A DNA stretch of 56,033 bases from Flavobacteriales bacterium. GTDB lineage: Bacteria; Bacteroidota; Bacteroidia; Flavobacteriales_F; PHOS-HE28. The position numbers and the translations under genes are program-made. Below the pieces are notes generated by a model. It was given only the letters and a program-made list of their open reading frames with translations. It made no database searches and had not been told where the DNA came from. Shown here one piece after another: positions 1 to 7,303 of the stretch. The stretch is taken from contig JABWBQ010000014.1 in NCBI GenBank assembly GCA_013360395.1, positions 1 to 56,033 on the forward strand, in the 5' to 3' direction. The first letter of the stretch is position 1. The number at the start of each line of letters is the position of its first letter.

Positions 1-126
1 AGCGCCTATGTCTTCCGTACCTTGAGCGAGGTGCGCGAGAAAGCCGATGAGTGGATGACCGACTACAACCATCACCGCCCACACAAGGCGCTCGGCTACC
101 GGCCGTCAGCGCCTATCCAACCCTAA
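1..126 (+). CDS. IS3-family transposase, C-terminal 41 residues (partial)
   Basis: Frame 1 is open from the window edge to TAA at 124-126. The peptide contains WMTDYNHHRPHKALGYRPS, the typical end of the integrase core (rve_3-type) of IS3-family transposases, where the YN..RPH..LGY pattern follows the last catalytic Glu. The catalytic domain lies upstream of the window, so it cannot be said whether the copy is complete or active. Its stop is 56 bases before the putative right end of the element. Confidence 0.85.
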   Translation, partial: SAYVFRTLSEVREKADEWMTDYNHHRPHKALGYRPSAPIQP

Positions 127-182
127 CACAATGCCCCTGGAGCCTCTCGTTATGATCGGCCCGAAAACAGGGAAAGCTTACA
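1..182 (+). mobile_element. Right end of an IS3-like insertion sequence (partial)
   Basis: The first 126 bases encode the C-terminus of an IS3-type DDE transposase. About 50 bases beyond its stop lies GGGAAAGCTTACA, ending near 182. Read from outside inwards this gives TGTAAGC..., which fits the terminal TGT of IS3-family inverted repeats. The left end is outside the window, so the repeat cannot be paired and the boundary at 182 is an inference. Confidence 0.55.
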
Positions 183-805
183 CTATCGCTCTGCACCAGC
201 AGTACCCGGTAGAAGGCAGTGCCGAACAGATCATGCTCCTGCACCTGGCCAACAACGACCTGGCCAGCGCCCGCGCCTGTGTCAACGCTGCATTGCCCGT
301 CGATCACACCGCCTGGTGGGAGGTGCAGGACCATTACCTGTACCAACTAGAGAATGGCCTCGATATGGAGGCTCTGGATCCCGGGCTGGAAGCGCAGTTG
401 AGCGCGATCGCAACGGGTAGCGGGCCTGGTACCAGCGCCGCGAATGCCTGGTTGGCCGCTGCGAACGGCATACAGCCCGAAGCCAACGTAGAGCTTCCCA
501 ACATGAACCGATCGCTACAGCTATTGCCACAAGCAGTAGCGCAGATGACCGAGCCGGAATACTTGGAAGTATTCCCCAACCCCAGCCAAGGGGAGACCTA
601 CCTCACCTACACGCTGCCCGAAGGGATGGACGTTGCCGAAGTGGAAGTGTTCGATGCCACTGGGCGGATGATCTGGCAGCAGGTGACCGGCCAGATCAGC
701 GGCATTGTAGGAATACCCATTGCACTGCGTGCCGGTTTGTACCAAGGTGTCCTCCGGAGTAATGGCTCTTTGGTCGGTTCGACCAAGTTCACTGTGGTTC
801 ACTGA
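131..805 (+). pseudogene. 5'-truncated T9SS substrate (type A sorting domain), probably beheaded by the upstream IS
   Basis: An open frame from ATG 131 to TGA 803-805 (224 aa). It has no signal peptide, yet its last ~80 residues form a type A T9SS sorting domain (VFPNPSQGETYLTY, then VEVFDATGRMIWQ, and a final strand near STKFTVV). A sorting domain without a signal peptide is non-functional. The first ~17 codons lie inside the inferred right end of the IS element, so the ATG is probably fortuitous and host coding begins near 183 (ALHQQYPVEGSAEQ). The middle is helical and unassigned. Most likely it is the 3' remnant of a large secreted protein gene. An intact upstream exon outside the window cannot be excluded. 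The stop overlaps the next start by one base. Confidence 0.7.
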
Positions 806-2349
806 TGTGCTCAGCCATGGTCCGTGCGGGCTTTGTGCTTGCACTGCATGGGAGCATCTGCTCCCATGCAGTAGCACAGGGCTTCCACCTGCGCCTTGAC
901 ACCATTGGCCCCGGCTGGGCGCAAACTGGCAGGGCCATCCTTGAGATGGACAATGGGGATTTTGCGATCTCAAGCAATGGTGCTTGGATACACGACTCCC
1001 TTTACTGGAGTTCCACTACTAGCTTGATCATTCTGAACAGCGCAGGGGGTTACGTCTCTGTCTCTAACATAGACGTGCCCGATAAACTGACCTACAATGG
1101 GCGAAGTCGATCAATGGTGCAATTGAGTGATGGCCGTTTCGTGATCGGCGGGAATGCGGTGGACACGAGTTTGGTCGGCCTACCGGCCTTGTACTGGTTC
1201 GATGTCTATGGACACGCACTTTCCTACGCTGAGATAGCCACCTTAACGCAATACATCGTCAGGCAGATGAACAAGGCCCACGACGATGGGTTCATGCTGG
1301 TCGGCGATGTTCGAGTTGGCCCGGACATTCAAGCCTTCTTGCTGAAGACGGACAGCGCCGGTCAACTGGAATGGTCGCAACTGTTCGGTACCACTACCTA
1401 CGACGATTACTTCTGGAGCATCGAACGTGCACCCGACGGCACCTACTACATCGGCGGGGTAAAGGGGGTGGGCAACAACTCCTGGGATCCCTGGCTGCTC
1501 CGTGTGGACAGTTTGGGCAATGAGATCTGGTCCTTCACCAACGGTACCCCTTTCGATGATCTTGGACAGGCTCACCTGGTCACCTTGCCAGATGGCAACT
1601 TCGTGTACGGCAGTGGCGAACCCACGGGTAACAGCACGGATCAGCGACCGCAGCTGGTCAAAGTGGATACTGCGGGTACCATATTGTGGTCGAAGACCTA
1701 CGACGTGGCTACCCATGGCGCTACCATATTGGGTGTCAAGGACGTCCAGCCTAGCGGCGACCTGATAGCTTGCGGAACCAGTGTGCCGATCACACCCTAT
1801 ATCGATGGCTTCCTATTGCGCACCAACAGCCAGGGGGATAGCCTGTGGTTGAGGCATTACTGGTACACCGACAGTATCATGAACGATGGCACGGGCCTCT
1901 TCTACGATGTGACCCCAACCAACGATGGCGGCTTCGTGGCCGTGGGTGCGGCCTATGGCAGCGTCAGTGGCAACAACCCACCCGGCCTCAGTCAGGATGT
2001 GTGGGTGCTCAAGGTGGACAGCCTGGGCTGCGTGGAGCCGGGTTGCGACCTGGTCACCGGCATCACCGCACAGGTCACCAACCTGAAGGATGCCCTCCGT
2101 GTGTGGCCCAACCCGGTGGCCGGCGGCTGCAGCGTTACCGTAGAGATCGCCCTGCCGGAGGGCTTGCGCAAGAGAGCGCTGCGCCTCAGCCTCATCAGCG
2201 CCGATGGCCGGCTGGTGATGGAGGAACCGATCCCTGCATCGGCGTCCAGTTCCAGCTTTCCTATCTCCGCTCTTCCTGCGGGGCTCTATTTCCTGCACCT
2301 CAGCACCCCGGACACCTGGTTGAGCGGAACTAAATTGGTGGTGGAATGA
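805..2349 (+). CDS. Secreted protein with propeller-like repeats and T9SS type A sorting domain
   Basis: 514 aa. It starts at ATG 805, overlapping the preceding TGA by one base; ATG 817 is also possible. An N-terminal signal peptide ends near AVAQG (residue 25). The body has repeats of the type DGGFVAVGAA...WVLKVDSLG, DGTYYIGGVKG...WLLRVDSLG and GNFVYGSGE...LVKVDTAG. These resemble the blades of delta-60/WD40-like secreted proteins common in Bacteroidota, with no catalytic motif visible. The last ~85 residues (VWPNPVAGGCSV, then LSLISADGRLV, then GLYFLHLS) form a type A T9SS sorting domain, so the product should cross the outer membrane via T9SS and be anchored or released. The ligand is unknown. 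A hairpin lies 53 nt after the stop. Confidence 0.8.
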   Translation: MCSAMVRAGFVLALHGSICSHAVAQGFHLRLDTIGPGWAQTGRAILEMDNGDFAISSNGAWIHDSLYWSSTTSLIILNSAGGYVSVSNIDVPDKLTYNGRSRSMVQLSDGRFVIGGNAVDTSLVGLPALYWFDVYGHALSYAEIATLTQYIVRQMNKAHDDGFMLVGDVRVGPDIQAFLLKTDSAGQLEWSQLFGTTTYDDYFWSIERAPDGTYYIGGVKGVGNNSWDPWLLRVDSLGNEIWSFTNGTPFDDLGQAHLVTLPDGNFVYGSGEPTGNSTDQRPQLVKVDTAGTILWSKTYDVATHGATILGVKDVQPSGDLIACGTSVPITPYIDGFLLRTNSQGDSLWLRHYWYTDSIMNDGTGLFYDVTPTNDGGFVAVGAAYGSVSGNNPPGLSQDVWVLKVDSLGCVEPGCDLVTGITAQVTNLKDALRVWPNPVAGGCSVTVEIALPEGLRKRALRLSLISADGRLVMEEPIPASASSSSFPISALPAGLYFLHLSTPDTWLSGTKLVVE

Positions 2350-2386
2350 GCTGGTGGGCCTGCCGTCATGCGTGACAGGCAAGGGA

Positions 2387-2451
2387 GGCCCAACAACGCG
2401 AAGCCCCGCTCATCGCGGGGCTCCGGACTTCAGCGTTGGCCGACCAGGGCT
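2387..2451. repeat. Copy of tRNA-Gln 3' end plus terminator hairpin (copy A)
   Basis: Bases 2387-2429 are identical to 2563-2605 (43 bp). They include an 8-bp stem hairpin (2402-2409 with 2415-2422, loop TCATC). The match continues through GTTGGCCGACCAGGGCT, which on the minus strand is the T-arm 3' strand and acceptor end of tRNA-Gln. So the tRNA end and its terminator are present a second time, 176 bp away. The hairpin may also end transcription of the gene stopping at 2349, but there is no T-tract on the plus strand. Confidence 0.75.
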
Positions 2452-2462
2452 TCCCGCCTACC
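2435..2462. repeat. 28-bp direct repeat, first copy (tRNA-Gln 3'-end-like)
   Basis: Identical to 2490-2517. It begins with the 17 bases that form the 3' end of tRNA-Gln at 2610-2626 and continues with TCCCGCCTACC, which is not in the tRNA. The rest of 2350-2919 contains no protein gene that I can support. Confidence 0.8.
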
Positions 2463-2489
2463 CCAGCACCGAACCGCCCCGTGCGCAGC

Positions 2490-2517
2490 GTTGGCCGACC
2501 AGGGCTTCCCGCCTACC
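2490..2517. repeat. 28-bp direct repeat, second copy (tRNA-Gln 3'-end-like)
   Basis: Identical to 2435-2462 and spaced 55 bp from it start to start. It is preceded by GCAGC like the first copy, but has no adjacent terminator hairpin. It is the third occurrence of the tRNA-Gln acceptor/T-arm sequence within 200 bp. Confidence 0.8.
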
Positions 2518-2577
2518 GCGGCACCGCCACGCCCCGCGCGGGATGAACTTCTCGCCCTGTCCGGCCCAACAACGCGA

Positions 2578-2598
2578 AGCCCCGCTCATCGCGGGGCT
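2578..2598 (-). terminator. Hairpin downstream of tRNA-Gln
   Basis: A perfect 8-bp GC-rich stem (2578-2585 with 2591-2598) and a 5-nt loop begin 13 nt after the mature tRNA 3' end. On the minus strand it is followed by TCGCGTTGTTGG, which is only weakly T-rich. It is probably a terminator or 3'-processing barrier. Confidence 0.6.
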
Positions 2599-2610
2599 CC
2601 GGACTCAGAG

Positions 2611-2683
2611 TTGGCCGACCAGGGCTCGAACCTGGACTCTTCTGAACCAAAATCAGACGTGTTGCCAGTTACACCATCGGCCA
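2611..2683 (-). tRNA. tRNA-Gln (anticodon UUG)
   Basis: On the minus strand the cloverleaf closes well. The acceptor stem TGGCCGA (2683-2677) pairs with TCGGCCA (2618-2612), and the discriminator A is at 2611. The anticodon stem is TCTGA/TCAGA around loop TTTTGGT, giving anticodon TTG. The T-stem is CCAGG/CCTGG around TTCGAGC. CCA is not encoded, so it must be added after transcription. An exact Bacteroidota -7 box lies 44 bp upstream and a hairpin lies just downstream, so it looks like a single-gene transcript. Confidence 0.95.
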
Positions 2684-2726
2684 TCGGTGCACCTGGGCTT
2701 CGGGGTGGGGTTCCGCCAAAGCGCGG

Positions 2727-2734
2727 CAAAAGTA
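2727..2734 (-). promoter_or_regulatory. -7 element TACTTTTG for tRNA-Gln
   Basis: An exact match to the Bacteroidota -7 consensus TAnnTTTG on the minus strand, 44 bp upstream of the tRNA. A TTG that could serve as the -33 element lies at 2759-2757. Confidence 0.7.
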
Positions 2735-2841
2735 GGCATTGGTGGGCAACCCCGCGCAAGGGTGGTCCCGGGGCGGCGGTGCGCACGCGGGCCGGATCGC
2801 CCGGAAGGGCCCCCGGACCATCCCCTCCCGCCGCCTTTCGG

Positions 2842-2849
2842 TACTTTCG
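2842..2849 (+). promoter_or_regulatory. -7-like element TACTTTCG for the DUF2723 gene
   Basis: TAnnTTTG with one mismatch, 70 bp before ATG 2920. The same variant octamer lies upstream of the T9SS operon at 31139-31146, so it is probably an accepted variant in this genome. Confidence 0.5.
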
Positions 2850-2919
2850 CCCTCGCCTTGCCGGAACCCCCTGATCCCGTGGCGGGTAGGCAGGCCTCAT
2901 TCCCCGGACCATTCCCCGC

Positions 2920-5900
2920 ATGGACTTCAAGCGCCTCAACATCATCACCGGCTGGCTCGTGTTCCTGGTGGCCGCCTACACCTACATCGCCACCATCGAG
3001 CCCACCAGCAGCTTCTGGGACTGCGGGGAGTTCATCGCCACGGCCTACAAGCTGGAGGTGGGCCACCCGCCCGGCGCCCCCCTGTTCATGATCCTGGCCC
3101 GGGCCTTCAGCGCCTTCGTGAGCCCCGCGCAGGTGCCGGTGGCCATCAACGTGCTCAGCGCCCTGGCCAGCGCCTTCACCATCCTGTTCCTCTTCTGGAG
3201 CATCACCCACATGGCCCACAAGCTGGCCACGCGCGACGGCGAAACCCTCTCCGCCGGCCGCAGCATCGCCGTGCTGGGCAGCGGCCTGGTGGGCAGCCTG
3301 GCCTACACCTGGAGCGACAGCTTCTGGTTCAGCGCCGTGGAAGGCGAGGTGTACGCCCTGTCGAGCTTTTTCACGGCCATCGTGTTCTGGGCCATCCTGA
3401 AGTGGGAGAGCGAGGCCGACCAGCCCCACAACAAACGCTGGCTCATCCTGATCGCCTACCTCATGGGCCTGAGCATCGGCGTGCACCTGCTCAACCTGCT
3501 CTGCATCCCGGCCATCGCCTTCGTGTACTACTTCAAGAAGCACAAGGTGACCCCCCTGGGCGTGCTGTGGACCCTGGTGATCAGCGCCCTGATCCTGGGC
3601 GCCATCCAGGCGGTGATCATCCCCGGCCTGGTGAAGATGGCCGGATGGTTCGAACTGCGCTTCGTGAACGGCATGGGCCTGCCCTTCAACACCGGCAACC
3701 TGGTGTACGGCCTGCTGCTGCTGGGCCTGATCGTGTGGGGCCTGCTGTGGAGCCAGCGCCAGGGCCGCGACATCCTCAACACCATCATCCTGGGCGTGGC
3801 CGTGATCATCACCGGCTACAGCACCTACGCCCTGATCGTGATCCGCAGCACCGCCAACCCGCCCATCGACGAGAACAACCCGGAGAACGTCTTCAACCTG
3901 CTGAGCTACCTGAACCGCGAGCAGTACGGCGACCGCCCCCTGCTGCTCGGCCAGTTCTGGGACAGTGAGCTGAGCAATGAGCGCGAGGACGGCACCCCGG
4001 TGTACACCGCCACCTGGCAGGCCACCAAGAACGGCCGCCCGGTGAAGCAGTTCTACGACCGGTGGACCGCCCAGCACTGGCTGGAGGCCAACCCCGGCCA
4101 CGAGATCGACCACGCCTACGTGGTGACCGACCCGCGCAAGGGCACCGAACCGGTGTACGACCCGCGCTTCACCATGCTCTTCCCCCGCATGTACAGCAAC
4201 CAGCGCGGCCACGTGCAGGAGTACAAGACCTGGAGCCGCTTCAAGGGCACCCCCATCCGCACCACCGACCGCGAGGGCAAGCCCACCATCATCCACAAGC
4301 CCACCTTCGGGGAGAACATGCGCTTCTTCGTGGATTACCAGCTCAACTGGATGTACTGGCGCTACTTCATGTGGAACTTCGCCGGCCGCCAGAACGATGT
4401 GCAGGGCCACGGCAACATCATCGACGGCAACTGGCTCACCGGCATCGACATGATCGATGCGCAGCGCCTGGGCGACCAGAAGGACCTGCCCGGCAGCATG
4501 ACCTGGAACAAGGCCTACAACCGCCTTTACCTGCTGCCGCTGCTGCTGGGCGTGATCGGCCTGGTGTACCAGCTGTTCCGCCACCTGCGCGACTGGACCG
4601 TGGTGATGCTGCTGTTCTTCTTCACGGGCATCGCCATCGTGATCTACCTGAACCAGACCCCGCTGCAGCCGCGTGAGCGCGATTACGCCTACGTGGGCAG
4701 CTTCTACGCCTTCGCCATCTGGATCGGCCTGGGCGTGTACGCCCTGTTCGATGCGGCCCGCTCGCTCACCCGCCGCGACCTCACCTACGCCGTGGGCGGG
4801 GGCCTGGGCCTGGGCCTGCTGAAGTACCTGGTGGAGTCCCTCGGCGGCGACGACCACGCCGTGAGCTACTCCCTCTTCTTCCTCGCGGCCGGCGGCGGTG
4901 CGGCGCTCGGCCTCTTCCACCTGCTGGGCAGGGCCACGCGCGGCGAACGGGTGCCTGCCCTGCTCGCCACCGCCCTGGGCCTGCTGGTGCCCCTGCACAT
5001 GCTCAGCGAGGAATGGAACGACCACGACCGCTCCATCCGCACCCCGGCACGCGACCTGGCCAGCGACTACCTCAACAGCTGCGCCCCCAACGCCATCCTG
5101 TTCACCAACGGCGACAACGACACCTTCCCGCTGTGGTACGCCCAGGAGGTCGAGGGCATCCGCACCGACATCCGCATCGTGAACCTCAGCCTGCTCAACA
5201 CCGACTGGTACATCGACCAGATGCGGCGGCGTGCCTACGAGAGCGCCCCGGTACCCTTCGGCCTGGCCCCCGAGAAATACCGCCAGGGCACGCGCGACAT
5301 CGTGGCCGTGCTCCCCGGCCAGAACAAGAAGGGCGTGTATGTGGACGTGAAGGCCGCCATGGACTTCGTGGCCAACGACCGCAACATGCAGCCCCTCTTC
5401 CAGCGCGGCACCAAGGATGCCTACTTCCCCACCAACCGGTTCCGCATCCCGGTGGACAGCGCCAAGGTGGTGAACAACGGCACCGTGTCCCTCAAGGACA
5501 CCGCCCTCATCGTGGACAACGTGGACTGGCAGATCAACAAGCAGGTGCTGCTCAAGAACCAACTGATGGTGCTGGACCTGCTGGCCAACTTCAACTGGGA
5601 CCGCCCCATCTACTTCGCCGTCACCACCGGCCCCGACAGCTACCTGAGCCTGCAGGACCATTTCCAGCTGGAGGGCCTCACCTACCGCCTGGTGCCCATC
5701 CTCGCCAAGAACGACAACCCCAACCTGAGCGGCCGCGTGGGCACCGACGTCATGTTCGACAACGTGATGAACAAGTTCGTCTGGGGCAACATGGACAGCC
5801 CCAAGGACATCTACCTGGACGAGAACATCCTGCGCATGACCACCAACCTGCGCCTGCAGCTGAGCAGCCTGGCCGACGCCCTCACCGATGAGGGGCGCAA

Positions 5901-6297
5901 GGAGGACGCCCTCAAGGTGCTGGACCTCGCCATGGAGAAGATGCCCGAGCGCAACGTACCCTTCGACCGCATCATGCTGCCGGTGATCGAATCCTTCTAC
6001 AAGGCCGGCGGAACGGAGAAAGCCAATGTGCTGGCCGAACGCCTGTTCACCATCATGGAGGAGAACCTGCGCTGGTACACCAGCCTGGAGCCGCGCTTCG
6101 CCGAGAAGCTGAGCAACGAGATGGCCATCACGCACGCCGTGATGGACCGCCTGGTGACCGCCGCCAAGGTGATGCACAAGCAGCAGGCGCTGGCCGACCG
6201 CCTGCAGCCGCGCCTGGAGGCCGCCGAACAGGCCTACGAGCAGAAGCTGATGGAGCTGGAGAGCGGAGATCGCAAGACCAGCAAGATCCGTTTCTGA
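2920..6297 (+). CDS. DUF2723 / GT117-family membrane glycosyltransferase
   Basis: 1125 aa. It has an N-terminal multi-helix membrane region (roughly residues 5-330, with further helices around 540-690) and a large soluble C-terminus. The first loop has SSFWDCGEFIATAYKLEVGHPPGAP. The acidic D-x-x-E in this loop and the HPPGAP segment are hallmarks of DUF2723 (glycosyltransferase family 117), a GT-C-fold family widespread in Bacteroidota. The C-terminal part carries YAQEVEGIRTDIRIVNLSLL and FDNVMNKFVWGNMDSP, also typical of full-length members. A role in transferring sugar from a lipid carrier to secreted protein or glycan on the periplasmic side is inferred from the fold. Substrate and acceptor are unknown. 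The stop is 5 nt before the deacetylase start, indicating co-transcription. Confidence 0.88.
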   Translation: MDFKRLNIITGWLVFLVAAYTYIATIEPTSSFWDCGEFIATAYKLEVGHPPGAPLFMILARAFSAFVSPAQVPVAINVLSALASAFTILFLFWSITHMAHKLATRDGETLSAGRSIAVLGSGLVGSLAYTWSDSFWFSAVEGEVYALSSFFTAIVFWAILKWESEADQPHNKRWLILIAYLMGLSIGVHLLNLLCIPAIAFVYYFKKHKVTPLGVLWTLVISALILGAIQAVIIPGLVKMAGWFELRFVNGMGLPFNTGNLVYGLLLLGLIVWGLLWSQRQGRDILNTIILGVAVIITGYSTYALIVIRSTANPPIDENNPENVFNLLSYLNREQYGDRPLLLGQFWDSELSNEREDGTPVYTATWQATKNGRPVKQFYDRWTAQHWLEANPGHEIDHAYVVTDPRKGTEPVYDPRFTMLFPRMYSNQRGHVQEYKTWSRFKGTPIRTTDREGKPTIIHKPTFGENMRFFVDYQLNWMYWRYFMWNFAGRQNDVQGHGNIIDGNWLTGIDMIDAQRLGDQKDLPGSMTWNKAYNRLYLLPLLLGVIGLVYQLFRHLRDWTVVMLLFFFTGIAIVIYLNQTPLQPRERDYAYVGSFYAFAIWIGLGVYALFDAARSLTRRDLTYAVGGGLGLGLLKYLVESLGGDDHAVSYSLFFLAAGGGAALGLFHLLGRATRGERVPALLATALGLLVPLHMLSEEWNDHDRSIRTPARDLASDYLNSCAPNAILFTNGDNDTFPLWYAQEVEGIRTDIRIVNLSLLNTDWYIDQMRRRAYESAPVPFGLAPEKYRQGTRDIVAVLPGQNKKGVYVDVKAAMDFVANDRNMQPLFQRGTKDAYFPTNRFRIPVDSAKVVNNGTVSLKDTALIVDNVDWQINKQVLLKNQLMVLDLLANFNWDRPIYFAVTTGPDSYLSLQDHFQLEGLTYRLVPILAKNDNPNLSGRVGTDVMFDNVMNKFVWGNMDSPKDIYLDENILRMTTNLRLQLSSLADALTDEGRKEDALKVLDLAMEKMPERNVPFDRIMLPVIESFYKAGGTEKANVLAERLFTIMEENLRWYTSLEPRFAEKLSNEMAITHAVMDRLVTAAKVMHKQQALADRLQPRLEAAEQAYEQKLMELESGDRKTSKIRF

Positions 6298-6302
6298 CCG
6301 CC

Positions 6303-6914
6303 GTGGTGCCGGCCCGCCCACCCTGGCTGCTGCGCGTGCTGATGCCGGGGGCCCTGTGGCGCGTGCCCACCCCCGAGCGGGTGCTCTACCTCACCTTCGA
6401 CGACGGGCCCGACCCGGACCTCACCCCCTGGGTGCTGGAGCAACTGGCCGCAGCCGATGCCCGGGCCACCTTCTTCTGCCGTGGCGACCGCGCCGCGGCC
6501 CGCCCGGACCTGGTGGCACGGATGCACGCCGCCGGCCATGCCGTGGGCGGCCACACCTGGGACCACCCCGACGGCTGGCGCACCCGCCTGCGGCCCTACC
6601 TGCGCAACGTGCTACGCGGCCAGCGGACCTTGGGCGGCACCCTCTTCCGCCCGCCCTACGGCCGCCTCACTCCGGCCCAATACACCGCCCTGGGCAGGCG
6701 CTACCGCCTGGTGATGTGGGATGTGCTCACCGGCGACTGGGACCACCGCCTGAGCCCGCAACGCTGCCTGCTGCGCACCCTCCGCGCCACACGGCCCGGC
6801 TCCATCGTGGTCTTCCACGACGCCCCGAAGGCCGCCGAACGGTTGCGGTCGGTGCTGCCCGCGGCACTGGAGCGCTGGCGCCGCGAAGGCTATCGCTTCG
6901 CGTCCCTGGCGTAG
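6303..6914 (+). CDS. Polysaccharide deacetylase family protein (NodB homology)
   Basis: 203 aa. The NodB motifs appear in order: TFDDGPDP (motif 1, catalytic Asp and metal Asp), GHTWDH (motif 2, the two metal His), RPPYGR (motif 3), DVLTGDWD (motif 4) and VFHDAP (motif 5). It should hydrolyse N- or O-acetyl groups from a polysaccharide in a metal-dependent way. The exact glycan is unknown. No signal peptide is obvious; the start LLRVLMPGALWRVPT is typical of the short Bacteroidota members. It uses GTG at 6303 (GTG 6306 is an alternative); the first ATG at 6342 would remove conserved sequence. The 3' end overlaps the convergent rhodanese gene by 25 bp. Confidence 0.88.
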   Translation: MVPARPPWLLRVLMPGALWRVPTPERVLYLTFDDGPDPDLTPWVLEQLAAADARATFFCRGDRAAARPDLVARMHAAGHAVGGHTWDHPDGWRTRLRPYLRNVLRGQRTLGGTLFRPPYGRLTPAQYTALGRRYRLVMWDVLTGDWDHRLSPQRCLLRTLRATRPGSIVVFHDAPKAAERLRSVLPAALERWRREGYRFASLA

Positions 6915-7300
6915 GGCACCGTCGGCAGGCCCGCCTCCTTCCACGCCTCCATGCCGCCCACCAGGTCGTACACCTCGGTGAAGCCGAGCTCCTTGAGCTG
7001 TTTGCCGGCACGGTAGCTGCGGCCACCGGCCGCGCAATAGACGTACACCGGCCGGGCCTTGTCCAACTGGGCCGGGGCGGCGGCCTTGAACCCGCCGGCG
7101 TTGAAGTCGATGAACCGCGCGCCGGCGATCACCCCGGTGGCCCATTCCTCGGGCGTGCGCACATCGAGCACCTGCCCCGGCTTCTCGGCCATGAGCTTGG
7201 CGAAACGGGCGGGGTCGCACTCCACGGCGGCTTCCTGGGCGCAGGCGCCCACGGTGAAGAGCACGGACAGGGTCAGGAACAGGCGGCTGATGGTCTTCAT
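6890..7300 (-). CDS. Rhodanese-like domain lipoprotein
   Basis: 136 aa. The N-terminus is a lipoprotein signal with lipobox V17-G18-A19-C20, so export and lipid anchoring in the envelope are expected. The rest is one rhodanese domain: DVRTPEEWATG, then the active loop YCAAGGRS with catalytic Cys89, then LVGGMEAWKEAGLP. Such single-domain proteins transfer sulfane sulfur to thiophilic acceptors or act as persulfide carriers; the partner is not known. It starts 3 nt after the PorE-like gene stop, so it is the last gene of the long T9SS operon. That setting, beside very cysteine-rich secreted proteins, is suggestive only. TAG at 6890-6892 lies inside the convergent deacetylase gene. Confidence 0.88.
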   Translation of the reverse strand: MKTISRLFLTLSVLFTVGACAQEAAVECDPARFAKLMAEKPGQVLDVRTPEEWATGVIAGARFIDFNAGGFKAAAPAQLDKARPVYVYCAAGGRSYRAGKQLKELGFTEVYDLVGGMEAWKEAGLPTVPYARDAKR

Positions 7301-7303
7301 GGG

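Noticed and set aside
2653-6321. 1222-codon minus-strand open frame opposite the DUF2723 gene
   Set aside because: Composition is His/Val/Gln/Gly-rich without motifs, and it runs through the tRNA-Gln gene.
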